Source: Dactylorhiza incarnata
Lineage: Eukaryota; Streptophyta; Magnoliopsida; Asparagales; Orchidaceae
DNA: 64,000 nt
Direction: 5' to 3'
Assembly: GCA_033032865.1 (NCBI GenBank)
Contig: JAWHQI010000005.1
Span: 13,478,001-13,542,000, forward strand
The notes below the pieces were generated by a model, which was not told where the DNA came from, did not search any database, and worked only from the letters and a program-made list of their open reading frames with translations. How positions within the stretch are numbered: position 1 is the first letter of the stretch; the number at the start of each line of letters is the position of its first letter. Positions 10,030 to 21,493 of the stretch are shown here, one piece after another. The position numbers and the translations under genes are program-made.

Positions 10030-10727
10030 AAGAAAAATGGTATTCTATTCTTCTTATGCTATTTCTTCAAGGTCCAAATTGTCTTTATATGCTTTTATTA
10101 TGTTCAAATTCCAATGATCATGTACATTAAATAACTTCATATGTTTGATCTAAGTATCACTTGTACACATCATTATGTTATATAAACATTCATCTCATGA
10201 GAATTGGACCGAAAATATTCCAAATTTCTATGCACAATTGTGTCTTTCTATGATACTTTAAAATGAGCTTAATCATGTTTAAGCTCTTTTATTTTATTAC
10301 TTCATATGGCTATACCGTCTATTCATGAGTTTATTAAATACTATGGCATATTACTATTACTTCAAGACTTTCAATCATTTTCCCAACAAGTGCTTCTGCT
10401 TACTCTTATTTTCTCAATCCACTCTCTTCCCTTACGATCCACTCATTCATTACCTTTTGCTAATACCAAAAGGGGGAGAATTATAAGTATATTCAAGAAA
10501 TCAAAGAACTATTACACCTAAATAGTCAACCTAACCAATACATCACTTTAATTTACTATAACATTTAGGGGGAGCATTCATTTAGGGGGAGCTTTCATCT
10601 AGGGGGAGATTACTCTTAAGAGGAATATATCATGTTATTTTTGTGCACACACCATATATTAAAATCAACAACCTAAATAGACATGATTTCTTTTTATACG
10701 GATTTGTTATTATCAAAAGGGGGAGAT
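10030..10727 (+). other. 3' interior of A with multiple polypurine tracts
   Basis: No gene. Polypurine tracts lie at 10466-10480 (CCAAAAGGGGGAGAA), 10565-10574, 10581-10590, 10600-10609 and, adjoining the LTR, 10713-10727 (TCAAAAGGGGGAGAT). The last primes plus-strand synthesis; the others are auxiliary or alternative primers. Confidence 0.8.
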
Positions 10728-11999
10728 TGTTGGAGCATGCGTTTCGCACTCTTCTGGTTTGATAATAACAAAGGCCCATTTGTATTTGATTCTATTTTTA
10801 TTAATGGTGTGCAGGTAACAGGTATGAGATGTTCACAATTCTGCTGGAGCTCAATTTGAGAATATGAAATTTTCACTCTCAGAATTTTCCGATAGCTGAT
10901 GTCGCCCAGGCGACAGCAGAGAAGTTACAACAACTTTCCCCACAACAACAAGACGAGCGGCAGTTTTGCACTGTCGGAAATCCGACATCGATGTCGCCCA
11001 GGCGACAGCTCGGAAGTTAGAGAAACTGCCCGCACGACAGCACTACGAGCGGAAGTTTTGCGCTGTCGGAAATCCGACATCGATGTCGCCCAGGAGACAG
11101 CTCAGAGGTTACAGCAACTGCATGCACGACAGCACTACGGCGGAAGTTTAGCGCTATCGGAAATTCCGACAGTCGATGTCGCCCAGGCGACAACGAATTT
11201 CTATATATAGGCTCCTTTTGTTCGTGCATTCCAAGCATTGAGAATTTCAAGTCCCTTCCTGAGTGCATACGAACCAGAGAGCTCCAGAACCTCATCAACT
11301 CCCATTTGTGCTTAGAAGGTTTCAGATTGAAGATGAGATCGGGCGCGCTTCTTCATCAACGATCATCTCGAGGCTTCAACCTTCCTTTCAGAGATCTGAA
11401 TTTCTAGGGAGTTGTTCTTTTCATATTGTATTTTCATTTATATACATTTCATTTTGTATGGGTAGAGAAATATTCGTCTTGCGTGCGGCGTCTAAGTCCT
11501 TGCGTGGCTTAGGGGAAAATCGCTTCCTTGTGTGGAGCGTTCAAGTCCTTGCATGGCTTGGTGGGAAATCGTGGCCTTGTGTGCTACGTCTAGATCTTGG
11601 GAAGATCTAGAGGATAGGCTTGGGCATGGTCTAGAGAGAGACAAGTTATAGCCTTCCGATCCTTGGGAGAAGGATTGGTAAACACAAAATTGTAAAAGGG
11701 TTATTATCATATTTGTGCCTTGATCTTAAGAATGGTTAAGATCATATTATTTGTATGTGATTTTCATAATTATAAAGTTATGACTTTTTCTTTAATTGCA
11801 AATATGGTTGTTTAATCTTTAACATAGAAATTTGTGTTTGAATTTATTCTAAAAATTACATTAGTTTGAAATTTTTATAAGTAACTTTTAGAAAAGTAAA
11901 AGTTGTTCTAAAATTCTTAAGTAAAAATCATATTTTCTAAAAGGCCCTTATTCACCCCCCCCCCCCCTCCCCCCTCTAAGGGCGCCTCAAGATCCAACA
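10728..11999 (+). repeat. Element A 3' LTR
   Basis: 1272 bp, pairs with 961-2233. Dyad array at about 10878-10916, 10972-11007, 11064-11099 and 11155-11192, TATA at 11200-11210, interrupted C-run at 11955-11974, end GATCCAACA at 11999, then TSD AAAAT (12000-12004). Confidence 0.95.
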
Positions 12000-12782
12000 A
12001 AAATTGCCTTATAGATAGGTATGTTGTCCTTTTTATTTCATTGAAGTATAAATTTGAAAATTTTCTTTTATGTTGCTGAACAGACATAATTTCTTTTTCT
12101 TTAAAAGTCTGTTTAAAGTTTTCAGCCTTAATGAACTTATTTTTTAAGTAAATAAATTGTTCTGCTGTTATTTTAAAATCTTCTTTAATTTTAACAGAAA
12201 TTAATTTGTTTATTATTAACTTTTTACTGATTCTATTTTCAGAAATTATCAAATCTGTAGATGGTGAGTTGAAAATAGATGTAAAGTCAGAGGTAGAAAT
12301 AAAATGTGAAGATACCTCTTTTACCTTTTTTGCATAAAATTCTATATCAGATTTGTAATATGAACCATATATGGCCATTAAACAGAAGTTTTTGGCTTGT
12401 TGTTCTTCCTTGTCTTCTTCTTCACTTAGAGTTGAAGATGGATCTGCATCAAAAATGATGTTAGTGGAAGGGAAGAAGATGGTTCATTTACCATCCTTGA
12501 GAGGGAGTCCCAAATGCTCCTTGCTGAAGTGCAATCATTAACTCTTTGATAAATTTCATTTAACATTGATTGAGTTAATATCTCCATGGCTATGGCATCA
12601 GCACTGATCAACTTTTCTTGATCATCTGTTGAAGAGGTTGAAGATGAAGTTCCTGTCAAAACAGATTTATAAATATCTTCATCTATGACATTCATAAATA
12701 ATTTTATTCTAATTTGGCATAACTCAAAACTATCCAAATTGCATAAAGGTAGATCTGAAATAGAAAAATCTAAATATGTCAT
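12000..12782 (-). pseudogene. gag: Element C gag, interrupted by A
   Basis: Minus-strand copia-type gag starting at ATG 12782. The first 118 codons (FELCQIRIKLFMNVIDEDIYKS, VNDCTSARSIWDSLSRMVNE) match the frame at 62590-63354 in C2. A shift near 12426 leads to the second frame (12378 downward: MAIYGSYYKSDIEFYAKKVKEVSSH). Element A cuts it at 12000, and the last codons resume at 955 and stop within about 40 bases. No zinc knuckle is visible and no pol follows, so any mobilisation would need an autonomous partner. Confidence 0.8.
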
Positions 12783-12866
12783 TTGGAAAAACCTTTTTAC
12801 AACAAAACAAAATAAGAACTAAGGTGATCTTTGTGATTTCAGGTGTTAACCTGTGTGAAAAATCAA

Positions 12867-12882
12867 CCTGGCTCTGATACCA
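12867..12882 (-). other. Primer-binding site of C (initiator tRNA-Met)
   Basis: Minus strand TGGTATCAGAGCCAGG, two bases after the LTR end at 12885. Confidence 0.9.
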
Positions 12883-12884
12883 AT

Positions 12885-14495
12885 TGAAAGTGGAGGATAG
12901 TTCTTATTATATGTTAAAACTCTTGTTTAAATTTTACTTTCAGAGTAAGTGATATATATATAGTGTGTGCTGTTTGAGTAATAAAATCAAACAGTTAAAG
13001 TGCAAATAAAACACAGCACAGGTAAAGAAGTAAAGCAAAGCAAACAAGAATCAAGCAATCCAGATGACACAAGATGTATAATAGTTCCCCTCAACAAGGT
13101 ACATCTACTCTTCTACCCACTGGTAGGAATCCACTAGGAGGTTGTTGATAAGATGCCCTCACACCAAGGTGATTTTGATAAGGTGTCCACACACCAGGTG
13201 AGCTGTTGATAAGGTGCTCTAACCAAGATGCAGGTTTTTGCTAAGGTGCCCTATCGCCGGGAGTTAACTTTTGAAGGGAGTTATAACCCTGTACAAGAGG
13301 TGGAAAGAAATAAAAATAAAAATAGAAAGATATGTTGTTCTTCTCTGGATGAGAAGACTCTTGAAGATCCTGATTTGAAGTTGAATGGATCTTGATGAAT
13401 ATGTTGAAGAGCTCCCCCTGTCTGATGTAAGTTGATGACAGTTCTGGAGTCCTCTTCTCTTGATTCCAAATCCTCTGTTCTTCTTCTTCTTGCAGTTTTA
13501 GATCCCTGAGCAAATGATAGTGTTTGATGTCTTAGGTTGTATATGATCTGCAAGAAAAGAGTTTAGCAAAAATAGAACAAGATAAAGTAATAAAGTTGTT
13601 CTCTATTTTTGCCCCTGTTCCTCTTTTTCTCTTCTTCTTCTTCATCTCTCTTTCTTGTACAGAAGGTGTAAAATATCTTCTATCTCAATATCTCCTTCTT
13701 TTCTGTACAACAATATGATATGTATATATAATCTGTTACATATCTTCTGCTGTATAAAATCTGCTGTTGTATAAAAGCTGTTGTCCTCTTTCCTTCTTTT
13801 GCTTGCTGCAACGGCTATAGCAATTAATGCTTCTGCCAAACGGTTATAATATTTAATGCTTGTAAGCTGTAATGTCAGAACACAATATATATTGCAATAT
13901 ATAAAATAGAATAAAGAAATATTGCTAAAATAAAGTCTGACAGCAAAATAGAATAGGAAATGTAATTCTGCCTAAATTTAGTCGAGCTGAGCTCAACTTT
14001 CGTCGACCTCAAACATTTCATATTACTGTTTCTGAAAAGCTGTTGGATTTCGTCGAGCGTCGTTCGTCATTCGTCGACCGCAGTTCCACGTTCATAGATC
14101 GTATCTTTCCTTGCTATAATCTGTCGAGCGTTTCTTATAAAAGAGATGTTCGTCGATCGCCGTTCGATGTTTGCCGAGCGCCGTTCGACGAAATGTCGAA
14201 CTAAAAATTAATATATGAAATATTTTATTTCACTTATATTTTCTTATATTAATTTCTCTTATATTATTTAGCCTATTATTATATATATATATATATTTCA
14301 TAGTATATTATTTATATATATATATATATTATTTTATGCCTTTTTAACTTAATGATAATTAATCTAAGTTGTAATATATATTATGATATTAACTTAGATA
14401 TTAAAGGTGGATCCTAACTCAAATCAAAACTAAGGTTCCAACAATATCCCCCTATTTGGGTTGGGATCCTAATCCAAATTAACTAGGTTCTAACA
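12885..14495 (-). repeat. Element C 5' LTR
   Basis: 1611 bp in minus sense: TGTTAGAACC at 14495 to CCACTTTCA at 12885. U3 holds GTCGA/TCGAC words (13978-14201, including GTTCGAC-GAAAT-GTCGAAC at 14183-14201). TATA-like ATTATATATAC is at 13722-13732. U5 holds a TTATCAA/GCACC tandem module (13085-13265) shared with I. AT-dinucleotide runs lie at about 14280-14330. Confidence 0.9.
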
Positions 14496-14674
14496 TAATG
14501 TGAAGCATGCATTCAAGCATAAGATAGGCACAAGAGTTAAGGACTAAGTTAAAATAACATGCATTTGATCTTGTTCCCAGAGCAATATGATAGCAGAAGT
14601 TGGTACTTATTTTCATTTCCTTTGTTCGTGGGTTATGGGGTGTGTTAGTGAGTGTTTTATTTTGATCTGTAGGA
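14496..14674 (+). other. Leader of B between C insertion and gag
   Basis: No gene. It ends TTTTATTTTGATCTGTAG|GA before the gag ATG, which looks like a 3' splice site, so a leader intron is possible but its donor is out of view. Confidence 0.45.
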
Positions 14675-15962
14675 ATGGCTCGCAGGCGTCCACCGGTGAA
14701 ACCTGCCCCCCAGTCAGAGGGAGAGTCTTCTGGTGCCCAAAATGAGGCAGTCATTAAAGAATTGCGTCAGAGAAATTTGGTCGTTGTCAGGCAGATGGCT
14801 GCAATGCAAGAGCAGTTGCAAGCGTTTATAGCTGCTTCGGAGAGACCACAGACTGTTGATCTAGGTGCTGCAGTGGGTCAGGATACTCTTGCCCGTCCTG
14901 CTCCTTTGGTACCCCCATTTGCGATACCGCCCAAGATGAACTTCATCTCTCACTTCCAACGATTAGGACTTCCGACCTATGATGGGAGAGCCGACTTCTT
15001 GGCGCTAGATGATTGGATCGTGTCGATGGAAGAGATGTTCTCGTATTCCGGTGTTACGGCTTATTAGAAGGTTATGGTTGCTGCTTTTCAACTGAAAGGT
15101 CTTGCCAAGGTTTGGTGGATTCGTGTGAAGGAAGGTCTTACGGATGGTTGCTCCTGGGACGAATTCAAGAAGATCTTATTGCGGAAGTTTTTCCCGGCAG
15201 TCGAGCAGGACCGCTTAAGGAATGAATTCCTGTACTTACAGCAGAGGCAGCTTTCAGTCGGAGTATATTAGATTGAGTTTGCAAAGTTGAGCAGGTTCGC
15301 TCCAGAGCTAGTGGCTTCAAAAGAAGGAAGAGTGAAAAGATTTCTTGGAGGGCTAAGGAGTGAAGTCCAGCAGTTGGCTTGTGCGTACTGCTCTGAGACG
15401 TACATCGACGCAGTAGAAGCCGCTCTGAAGGTAGAGGCAATTGAGAATGCCAAAAACTGAGGAACAGAGTTGCGGAAAGATAAGAGAGGTAGTGAACAAG
15501 GAACTGGTCCGGCGCAAGGAAAGAGGAATAAGGTGGTGTGTAGCTTCTGTGGCTGTGCGGGCCATCCGTTCGAGAAGTGCTTCAAAAGACTCGACACGCA
15601 GAAGCAGCCCCAAGTGATGGCTCTGCAAGGAGAGCACATGAAGGATGTAATTTGTTCTCATTGTAAGCGGAGGGGCCATGAGGTTGCCCAGTGCTGGTCC
15701 AAGGCCATAGCCTGCGAGCAGTGTGGACAGAGAGGGCGTGATGTGGCTCGGTGCCGTCTAAAGGAGAGGTCGTGTTACCAGTGTGGACTGAAGGGCCATT
15801 TGCAGGCCCAGTGCCCGCAGCTTCAGCCTGCTAGTCAACCACCTGTTTTGCCTACCTTAATGCCCCCGCCGCCGCAGCAACGACAGACGTTGGATCATGG
15901 GAAGGCCAAGTTGAACGCTGTCACTAAAGAGGAAGCAGAGTGTTCGACTCAAGTCATATCAG
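14675..15962 (+). pseudogene. gag: Element B gag with four zinc knuckles
   Basis: ATG 14675 (MARRRPPVKPAP). Gag matrix/capsid block includes FQRLGLPTYDGRADFLALDDWI. Three in-frame nonsense codons break it: TAG 15065, TAG 15269 and TGA 15457, each explicable as CAG>TAG or CGA>TGA, with the frame shifting around 15068. The C-terminal segment 15470-15962 has four tandem CCHC-type knuckles: CSFCGCAGHPFEKC, CSHCKRRGHEVAQC, CEQCGQRGRDVARC (His replaced by Arg) and CYQCGLKGHLQAQC, then a Pro/Gln-rich tail. Chromovirus gags usually have one knuckle, so four is unusual. Confidence 0.85.
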
Positions 15963-16040
15963 GTTAGTTGTTTTTTTGTAGCTTTTTGTTTTTTTCATGT
16001 AGTTGTGATAGCAATTCTATGGTGTGAATTTCTTTTATAG
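15963..16040 (+). other. In-frame 78-bp intron at the gag/protease junction of B
   Basis: Donor ATCAG|GTTAGT, T-rich body, acceptor TTCTTTTATAG|GAAG. The length is divisible by 3. Unspliced, gag ends at the TAG formed by the donor itself (15965-15967). Spliced, the frame runs from QVISG directly into RFKVRDCWARVLFD of the protease with no stop. This would give Gag from unspliced and Gag-Pol from spliced RNA. Strong by consensus and frame; not experimentally known here. Confidence 0.65.
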
Positions 16041-16708
16041 GAAGATTTAAGGTTCGAGACTGTTGGGCTCGCGTCCTCTTTGATTGGGGTGCTACCCATT
16101 TCTTTGTGGCCAGTAGATTTGTGAATCGTCATCGTTGGACTCCAGAGTTTCTTGTCGACCCGTGGTCTGTTAGTTTTCCGTCTGGCGAATCAGTTCTGTC
16201 GACCCAGTGTGCTGTGCAGTGTCCAATCCTGTTAGATAAGTTCGGGGCTTTTGTGGATCTGAAGGTCATTGATTTTGAAGATTTTGACGTGATCCTCGGC
16301 ATGGATTGGTTAACCCGTTATGACATCGTTATCCAGTGTAATGATAAGCGTCTAGATTTTCTCATGGACGGTGGTCAGCCCATGAGTGTGTTTGGGTTGC
16401 CGCGTCAAACATCTTCTTTTGCTTCTATCGTCTGTGCTCGGGCTTTCCTTGAACTCGGTGGTTCTGTTTGTATGGTAGCCCTGTTGAATGCAGCCTGTGC
16501 ATCGTCCTCGATCGAAAATATTTCATTGGTGCGAGAGTACCCAGATGTATTTCCTGATAATCTTCCTGGTCTCCCTCCGGAGAGAGAGATAGAGTTTGTT
16601 ATTGATCTTGAGCCGGATGCTCGTCCGATAGTTAAAGCCCCATATCGTATGGCGCCGCGTGAGTTAGAAGAATTGCGTACTCAATTGGATGAGCTATTAC
16701 AGTGCTGA
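16041..16708 (+). pseudogene. pol: Element B protease and RT N-terminus
   Basis: Protease motif reads FDWGATHFF where DSGATHSF is expected (Ser changed to Trp), so the active site is damaged. DVILGMDWLTRYD and the linker to RT (EYPDVFPDNLPGLPPEREIEF) are typical of Tekay-type elements. Ends at TGA 16706, a probable CGA>TGA. Confidence 0.88.
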
Positions 16709-17911
16709 TTTATTAGGCCAAGTTCGTCTCCGTGGGGTGCTCCCGTGTTGTTTGTGAAGAAGAAGGATGGTTCTATGCGGCTCTGCATAGACTATCGTGA
16801 GTTGAACAAGGTAACCGTGAAGAACAGATATCCATTGCCGTGAATCGATGACCTGTTTGATCAGTTGCGTGGTAGTGGTTTATTTTCAAAGATTGACCTT
16901 CATTCCGGCTATCATCAATTAAGGATCCGGGAGTCGGATATGCCTCGAACTGCTTTCCGTACACGGTACGAACATTTTGAGTTTTTGGTAATGTCGTTTG
17001 GGCTGACGAATGCGCCCTCAGCTTTTATGGACATGTTGAACAGAGTCTTTATAGAATATTTGGACAAGTTCGTGGTGGTGTTCATCGACGATGTGTTGGT
17101 GTATTCGCCTAGCGAAGAAGAGCATGCTCGGCATTTGTATTTGGTTTTGGCAACCCTGAGAAAGCATAGATTGTATGCTAAGCTAAGCAAATGAGAATTT
17201 TGGCTGTCAGAGGTGTCGTTCCTGGGTCATGTGGTGAACCGAGATGGTGTGTCGGTGGACCCAGCGAAGGTTGCAGCCATGTTAGAATGGAAAAGGCCGC
17301 GATCGCCAAAGGAAATAAGGAGTTTCTTAGGATTGGCAGGATATTATCGACGGTTTGTAGAAGGGTTTTCAAGGTTATCTGCACCTTTAACCCAGTTGAC
17401 TCGAAATGACGTTGCCTTTGTCTGGAGCGATAAGTGTGAAGAGGTGTTCCAGGAGGTGAAAAGGAGACTCTGTTCTGCTCCAGTTTTAGCTCTTCCAGTG
17501 GAAGGATTCGAATTCCAGGTCTATGTGGATGCGTCGTATGTTGGGCTTGGATGTGTGCTCATGCAAGATGGCAAAGTGATTGCATATGGGTCTAGGCAAT
17601 TGAAGATCCACGAAAAGAATTACCCTACGCATGACTTGGAGTTCGCTGCTGTGATCTACGCCTTGAAGTTGTGGAGACATTTGTTATACGGCGTGTCGTG
17701 CAAGATTTACTCGGATCATAAGAGTTTGATTTATGTGTTCTCTCAGAAGGATTTGAACTTGCGACAACGCAGGTGGATAGAGTATGTTGCCGATTACAAT
17801 GTAGATATCTTATACCATCCGGGTAAGGCGAATATAGTAGCTGATGCCTTGAGTAGGAAGTCTGCTGTGTTCGGCTTGTCAGTGCAGTCCTTGGTGGAAG
17901 AATTCTACTGA
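16709..17911 (+). pseudogene. pol: Element B reverse transcriptase and RNase H
   Basis: RT blocks: [28 protein letters not shown], a TGA at 16841, then [25 protein letters not shown] and active site FIDDVLVYS (about 17080). A further TGA at 17192 precedes [12 protein letters not shown]. RNase H follows ([54 protein letters not shown]). All segments are one frame apart from these stops and the 17912 end. Confidence 0.9.
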
Positions 17912-19396
17912 ATGAATATTGCGGTGAAACCCAAGGATGGGCTGTCTTCTGTGGAAGTTGCTGAGCCTTCATGGATTACTCTTACGAGGTTACGTTAGAA
18001 GGAAGATCTGGAGTTGCAACAGCTTCAAGGTAGGGCTGAAAAGGGTGAGTTGCCAGACTTCTCGATTGATCACGAAGGCACTTTGAAGTATTGTGGTAGA
18101 TTCTGTATCCCTGCTGTAAATGAAATCCGAGAGAAGATTTGTGAAGAGGCTCATGAGTCTAGCCTCGCGTATCATCCAGGTTCGACTAAAATGTACCATG
18201 ATCTGAAGCAGATTGCTAAGTGTCCTCGAATGAAGAAAGACGTTGCGATGTTTGTGTCTAAATGTTATACTTGTCAGCGCGTGAAAGCAAGTCATCAGAG
18301 GCCCGAAGGAAAGTTAGTTCCGTTAGATATCCCGATGTGGAAGTGGGATACTATCTCCATGGATTTTATCACTGGTTTACCGAAGTCCCCTCGTGGACAT
18401 GATGCGGTGTGGGTGGTGGTAGATCGCTTGACCAAATGTGCGCATTTCATCCCGTATAAGATTGGCTATTCGATGGAGAAAATTGCATCGTTATATCTGC
18501 AAAAAGTGATCAGATTGCACAGAGTGCAGGTGAGCATAGTCTCAGATCGTGATTCGAGGTTTACGTCTCGCTTCTGGCAGAGTTTACAAGGAGCTTTAGG
18601 TTTGGATCTGCGTTATTCAACGGCTTATCACTCGCAAACAAATGGTCAGACTGAAAGGGTGAATCAAATTATCGAGAATATGATCAGATGTTATATCTTG
18701 TAATACAGAGGAGCCTGGGATGAAAGACTTGGACTGTAGGAATTTGCATACAATAACAGCTATCAGGAAAGTTTGCAGATGGCCCCGTTCAAAGCTCTGT
18801 ATGGAAGGCGGTGTCGTACGCCTTTATTTTGGGCGGAGGTCGGTGAGAAGCCGGTATTGGGACCGGAAGCTTTGGAAGATATGAGCATCTCGGTATCGCA
18901 TATTCGAGAAAAGCTTTGCGTAGCTCAAGAACGGTGTGAGAAGTACGCTAATCGGCGGAGGATCGAGTTGGAATTTGCTTTGAATGACTTGGTTTTTCTG
19001 AAGGTATCTCCGATGGCAGGTGTAAAGCGGTTTGGGAAGAACCACAAGTTGGATCCGAGGTATGTCAGACCTTTTCAGATCGTGGAGCGCATTGGAGTTG
19101 CTGCTTATAGATTGTTGTTGCCTGATTCTTTCCCTGGTGTCCACGATGTGTTTCACGTAAGCCAGTTGCGGAAATGTGTTCGGAATGATTGTCAGGTCTT
19201 GGATTCAGTGCCTACATTGCAACCCAATCTTTCGTTTGTCGAAGAACCAGTCTGTATTTTGGATAAGCAAGATCATGTGCTGCGAAGAAAGGTCATTCCC
19301 ATGGTGAAGGTTCTCTGCAACAATCAGGATATCCGGAGCGCGACTTGGGAGCTAGAGTCGGCAATGAGGGAGTCTCACCCTCATTTGTTTGTATAG
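17912..19396 (+). pseudogene. pol: Element B integrase with chromodomain-like tail
   Basis: After a TGA at 17909 and a TAG near 17998, integrase begins with an HHCC zinc region (AYHPGSTKMYHDLK ... CYTCQRVKASH). The core has catalytic D (WDTISMDFITG), D (IVSDRDSRF) and E (TNGQTERVNQ). Stops near 18701 and 18737 separate the C-terminal part (FKALYGRRCRTPLFW, DVFHVSQLRKCV). The end, PVCILDKQDHVLRRKVIPMVKV...WELESAMRE, is the diverged chromodomain typical of the Tekay/Del lineage, which targets integration to heterochromatin. Natural stop TAG at 19394. Confidence 0.88.
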
Positions 19397-19509
19397 ATGG
19401 CTTGGTAAATGTTTCTGTTTCCAAGTATTTGCTACCTTTCGTGCATTCTTGTTCGTTCGTGTGCTGTGTCAAAAGTTTCGGGGCGAAACTTTTTTGTAGG
19501 TGGGGTGGC

Positions 19510-21436
19510 TGTAACACCCCAGTTTTCTGTTTTGCGAGCTAACGCCCGACGGTAGTCCTACCGCCGGCGGTAGGGAGATCGACGAGCGCCGAGCGGGAAA
19601 GTTTTAGTCGAGCTGTTAGCGCGGCGCGGTAGAAGGAGCCTAGAAAGTGAAAAAAAAACGAGCTCTGTCGCTGGCGCGGGGCGGTAGCTCTACCGCCGCT
19701 TTTGAGTTTTCCCCGCAAATCGTTAGATTTAATTTCGGGCGTTGCGGTCTCGAGTAGGTGAGAGCGGGTAACCCTTTTTCTCGTATTATTTTGAAATAAG
19801 AAAGTTAAATTTTTTTAAATATAAATAATTTTGTATAAATACGAAGTTTAAAAAAAATGTATATAAACGTATATATGTATATAATAAATAAACAGAAAAT
19901 GGCCATAAGTGGCCTTGGTATTTGCAAAATGCATTTTTTTCCTCTTCAATCTTAAGCTTCTTCTTCTTCTCAGGCAAGTCACAAAAGAAAAGCTGAGTTC
20001 AGAATTTAGAAAGAGAGAGGGAGGAGTTCTAGTGAGAGAAAGAGGAGAAAAAGAGCTTTCTGAGGGGATTTCTCCACCGTCGGCAACCGGTTTTCTCGCC
20101 GGAGCAAAGAAAACGAAAGCTCTCGGCGAGTGCTTGCTTCCGAGGTGTTTTTTGCCGGGCGAGGCGAAGTTCCGGCGGCGCGTCGAGGCAAGTAGATCTC
20201 TCTTCCTAGCTTTTAATGGTGAATATCTACAGTTCTTGGATTTTCCCCCTTTTTAAGCTTAGTAGTACCTTAGCGGCTAGTCTTTGCTAGAAATTTTAGT
20301 TTTTTTAAATATGATTAGGGTGCTGCAGTATAAATAGGTCAAAATCGTATCGCTTAGGACATAGGAATTTCGAAAAAAAACGTCGTTAAAATGCGTCCAG
20401 GGAAAGAAGAAAAATTAGTCGGATGGTTCCGACTAATTAATCGGAGGGTCGTGAACGCGAGGAAAATTAGTCGAATAATCGTAATGGTCGTCCGGTAGAT
20501 CTAGGTAGAATTCGTCAGATGGATCCGCCAAAATTGCCTAATCGTTCAACCGAATTTGTTTTCCTTCTGATTCCTTTAGCTTGTGTCTTTCCTCTTTGGG
20601 CGGAGGCAAGGTTTCTTCGAGATCTATTTAGACTTCTACGTAAGTCTTCTTATTTTGACTTGTGGATGTTTTGGATGCCATTCGAAAGGGCGTGTTAAGA
20701 ATTTGGTAATGTGAGTTGGTGATACCCAATAGTGGGGTTATGTTACCATATGATGGGGGATGTTTATTATTTTGGGTCGTTGGATGGTTAGTGACGCGGG
20801 CGGTCCACCACCGCAAGTCCTTGTTTGGCTTGTCTGTTGGGTGGACGGTGACCAGTATGGTCCTCCTCCACAGGGCTATTGAATGCAAGATGGTAGTGAC
20901 ATCGTCATGTTCGCCATCACATTTTTAGCTCATCATATGGCAACATTTAGGGAAATCTGTGCAATAGATGCACATCGTCGTGATATTATATTCTGCGGCT
21001 GATATTCTTTCTTTGTGGTCTACTTGCACCCTATGTGGGCTGAGGCATTCGTTTGTTTTGAATGCCTCAGGTTCACGTGTTTAGCTGTGCTGCTCTAGAG
21101 TTTGCTGCTGAGTTGATCCAGCCTGTTGATGTGCTGAAATTCCTGTCTTCCTTTGGTGAGGAGTACTCTTTTTCTTGCCTTACCTTTGTGTAAAAACAAA
21201 CTTTTATTTTAACGCTATGGGTTCGTGTCAGTTGTTTGGTGCCCATGGTGTTTGTCCTTCCTTTTGAATACTTTGCTTGATCACCACTCTGCTTACATAC
21301 ATGATGCTCCCTGGGAACTGTTTTATGTTAGGGTGCATGGTAGATATTTTTTATATATATACTTAATGCGTACCTTATGTTTCATGGCATGTTTATGAAA
21401 AAGGACAACTATTTTCGAATGCGTAGCAAATGATTT

Positions 21437-21493
<57 letters not shown>

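Larger units (their letters stand above)
961..11999 (+). mobile_element. Element A: SIRE-like Ty1/copia retrotransposon with an antisense gene
   Basis: An 11.0-kb element with LTRs 961-2233 and 10728-11999, a tRNA-Met PBS, gag (2283-4254), PR-INT-RT-RNase H in copia order (4255-7362), and 3.4 kb between pol and the 3' LTR. That last region holds an antisense gene (7653-8768), a conserved noncoding hairpin and several polypurine tracts. The perfect 5-bp TSD shows one insertion into C. SIRE-like assignment rests on the long gag with coiled coil, the extra region after pol, the C-rich LTR end and the polypurine cluster. The coding region has at least one frameshift and several in-frame stops, so it is not autonomous. 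Confidence 0.9.
1..14495 (-). mobile_element. Element C: gag-only non-autonomous LTR retrotransposon, interrupted by A
   Basis: Two LTR copies in minus orientation (12885-14495 complete; 1-528 cut by the window edge) flank a short interior (12000-12884 plus 529-955) that encodes only a copia-type gag, with no protease, integrase or RT. This matches the TR-GAG class of non-autonomous elements. Removing A (961-11999 plus one TSD copy) restores a continuous interior of about 1.3 kb. C lies in the leader of B; the 5 bases after its outer end (14496-14500, TAATG) should recur left of the window. Confidence 0.85.

Noticed and set aside
21438..21487. TA microsatellite as a scaffold or origin element
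   Set aside because: Simple dinucleotide repeat within the B LTR; no further evidence.
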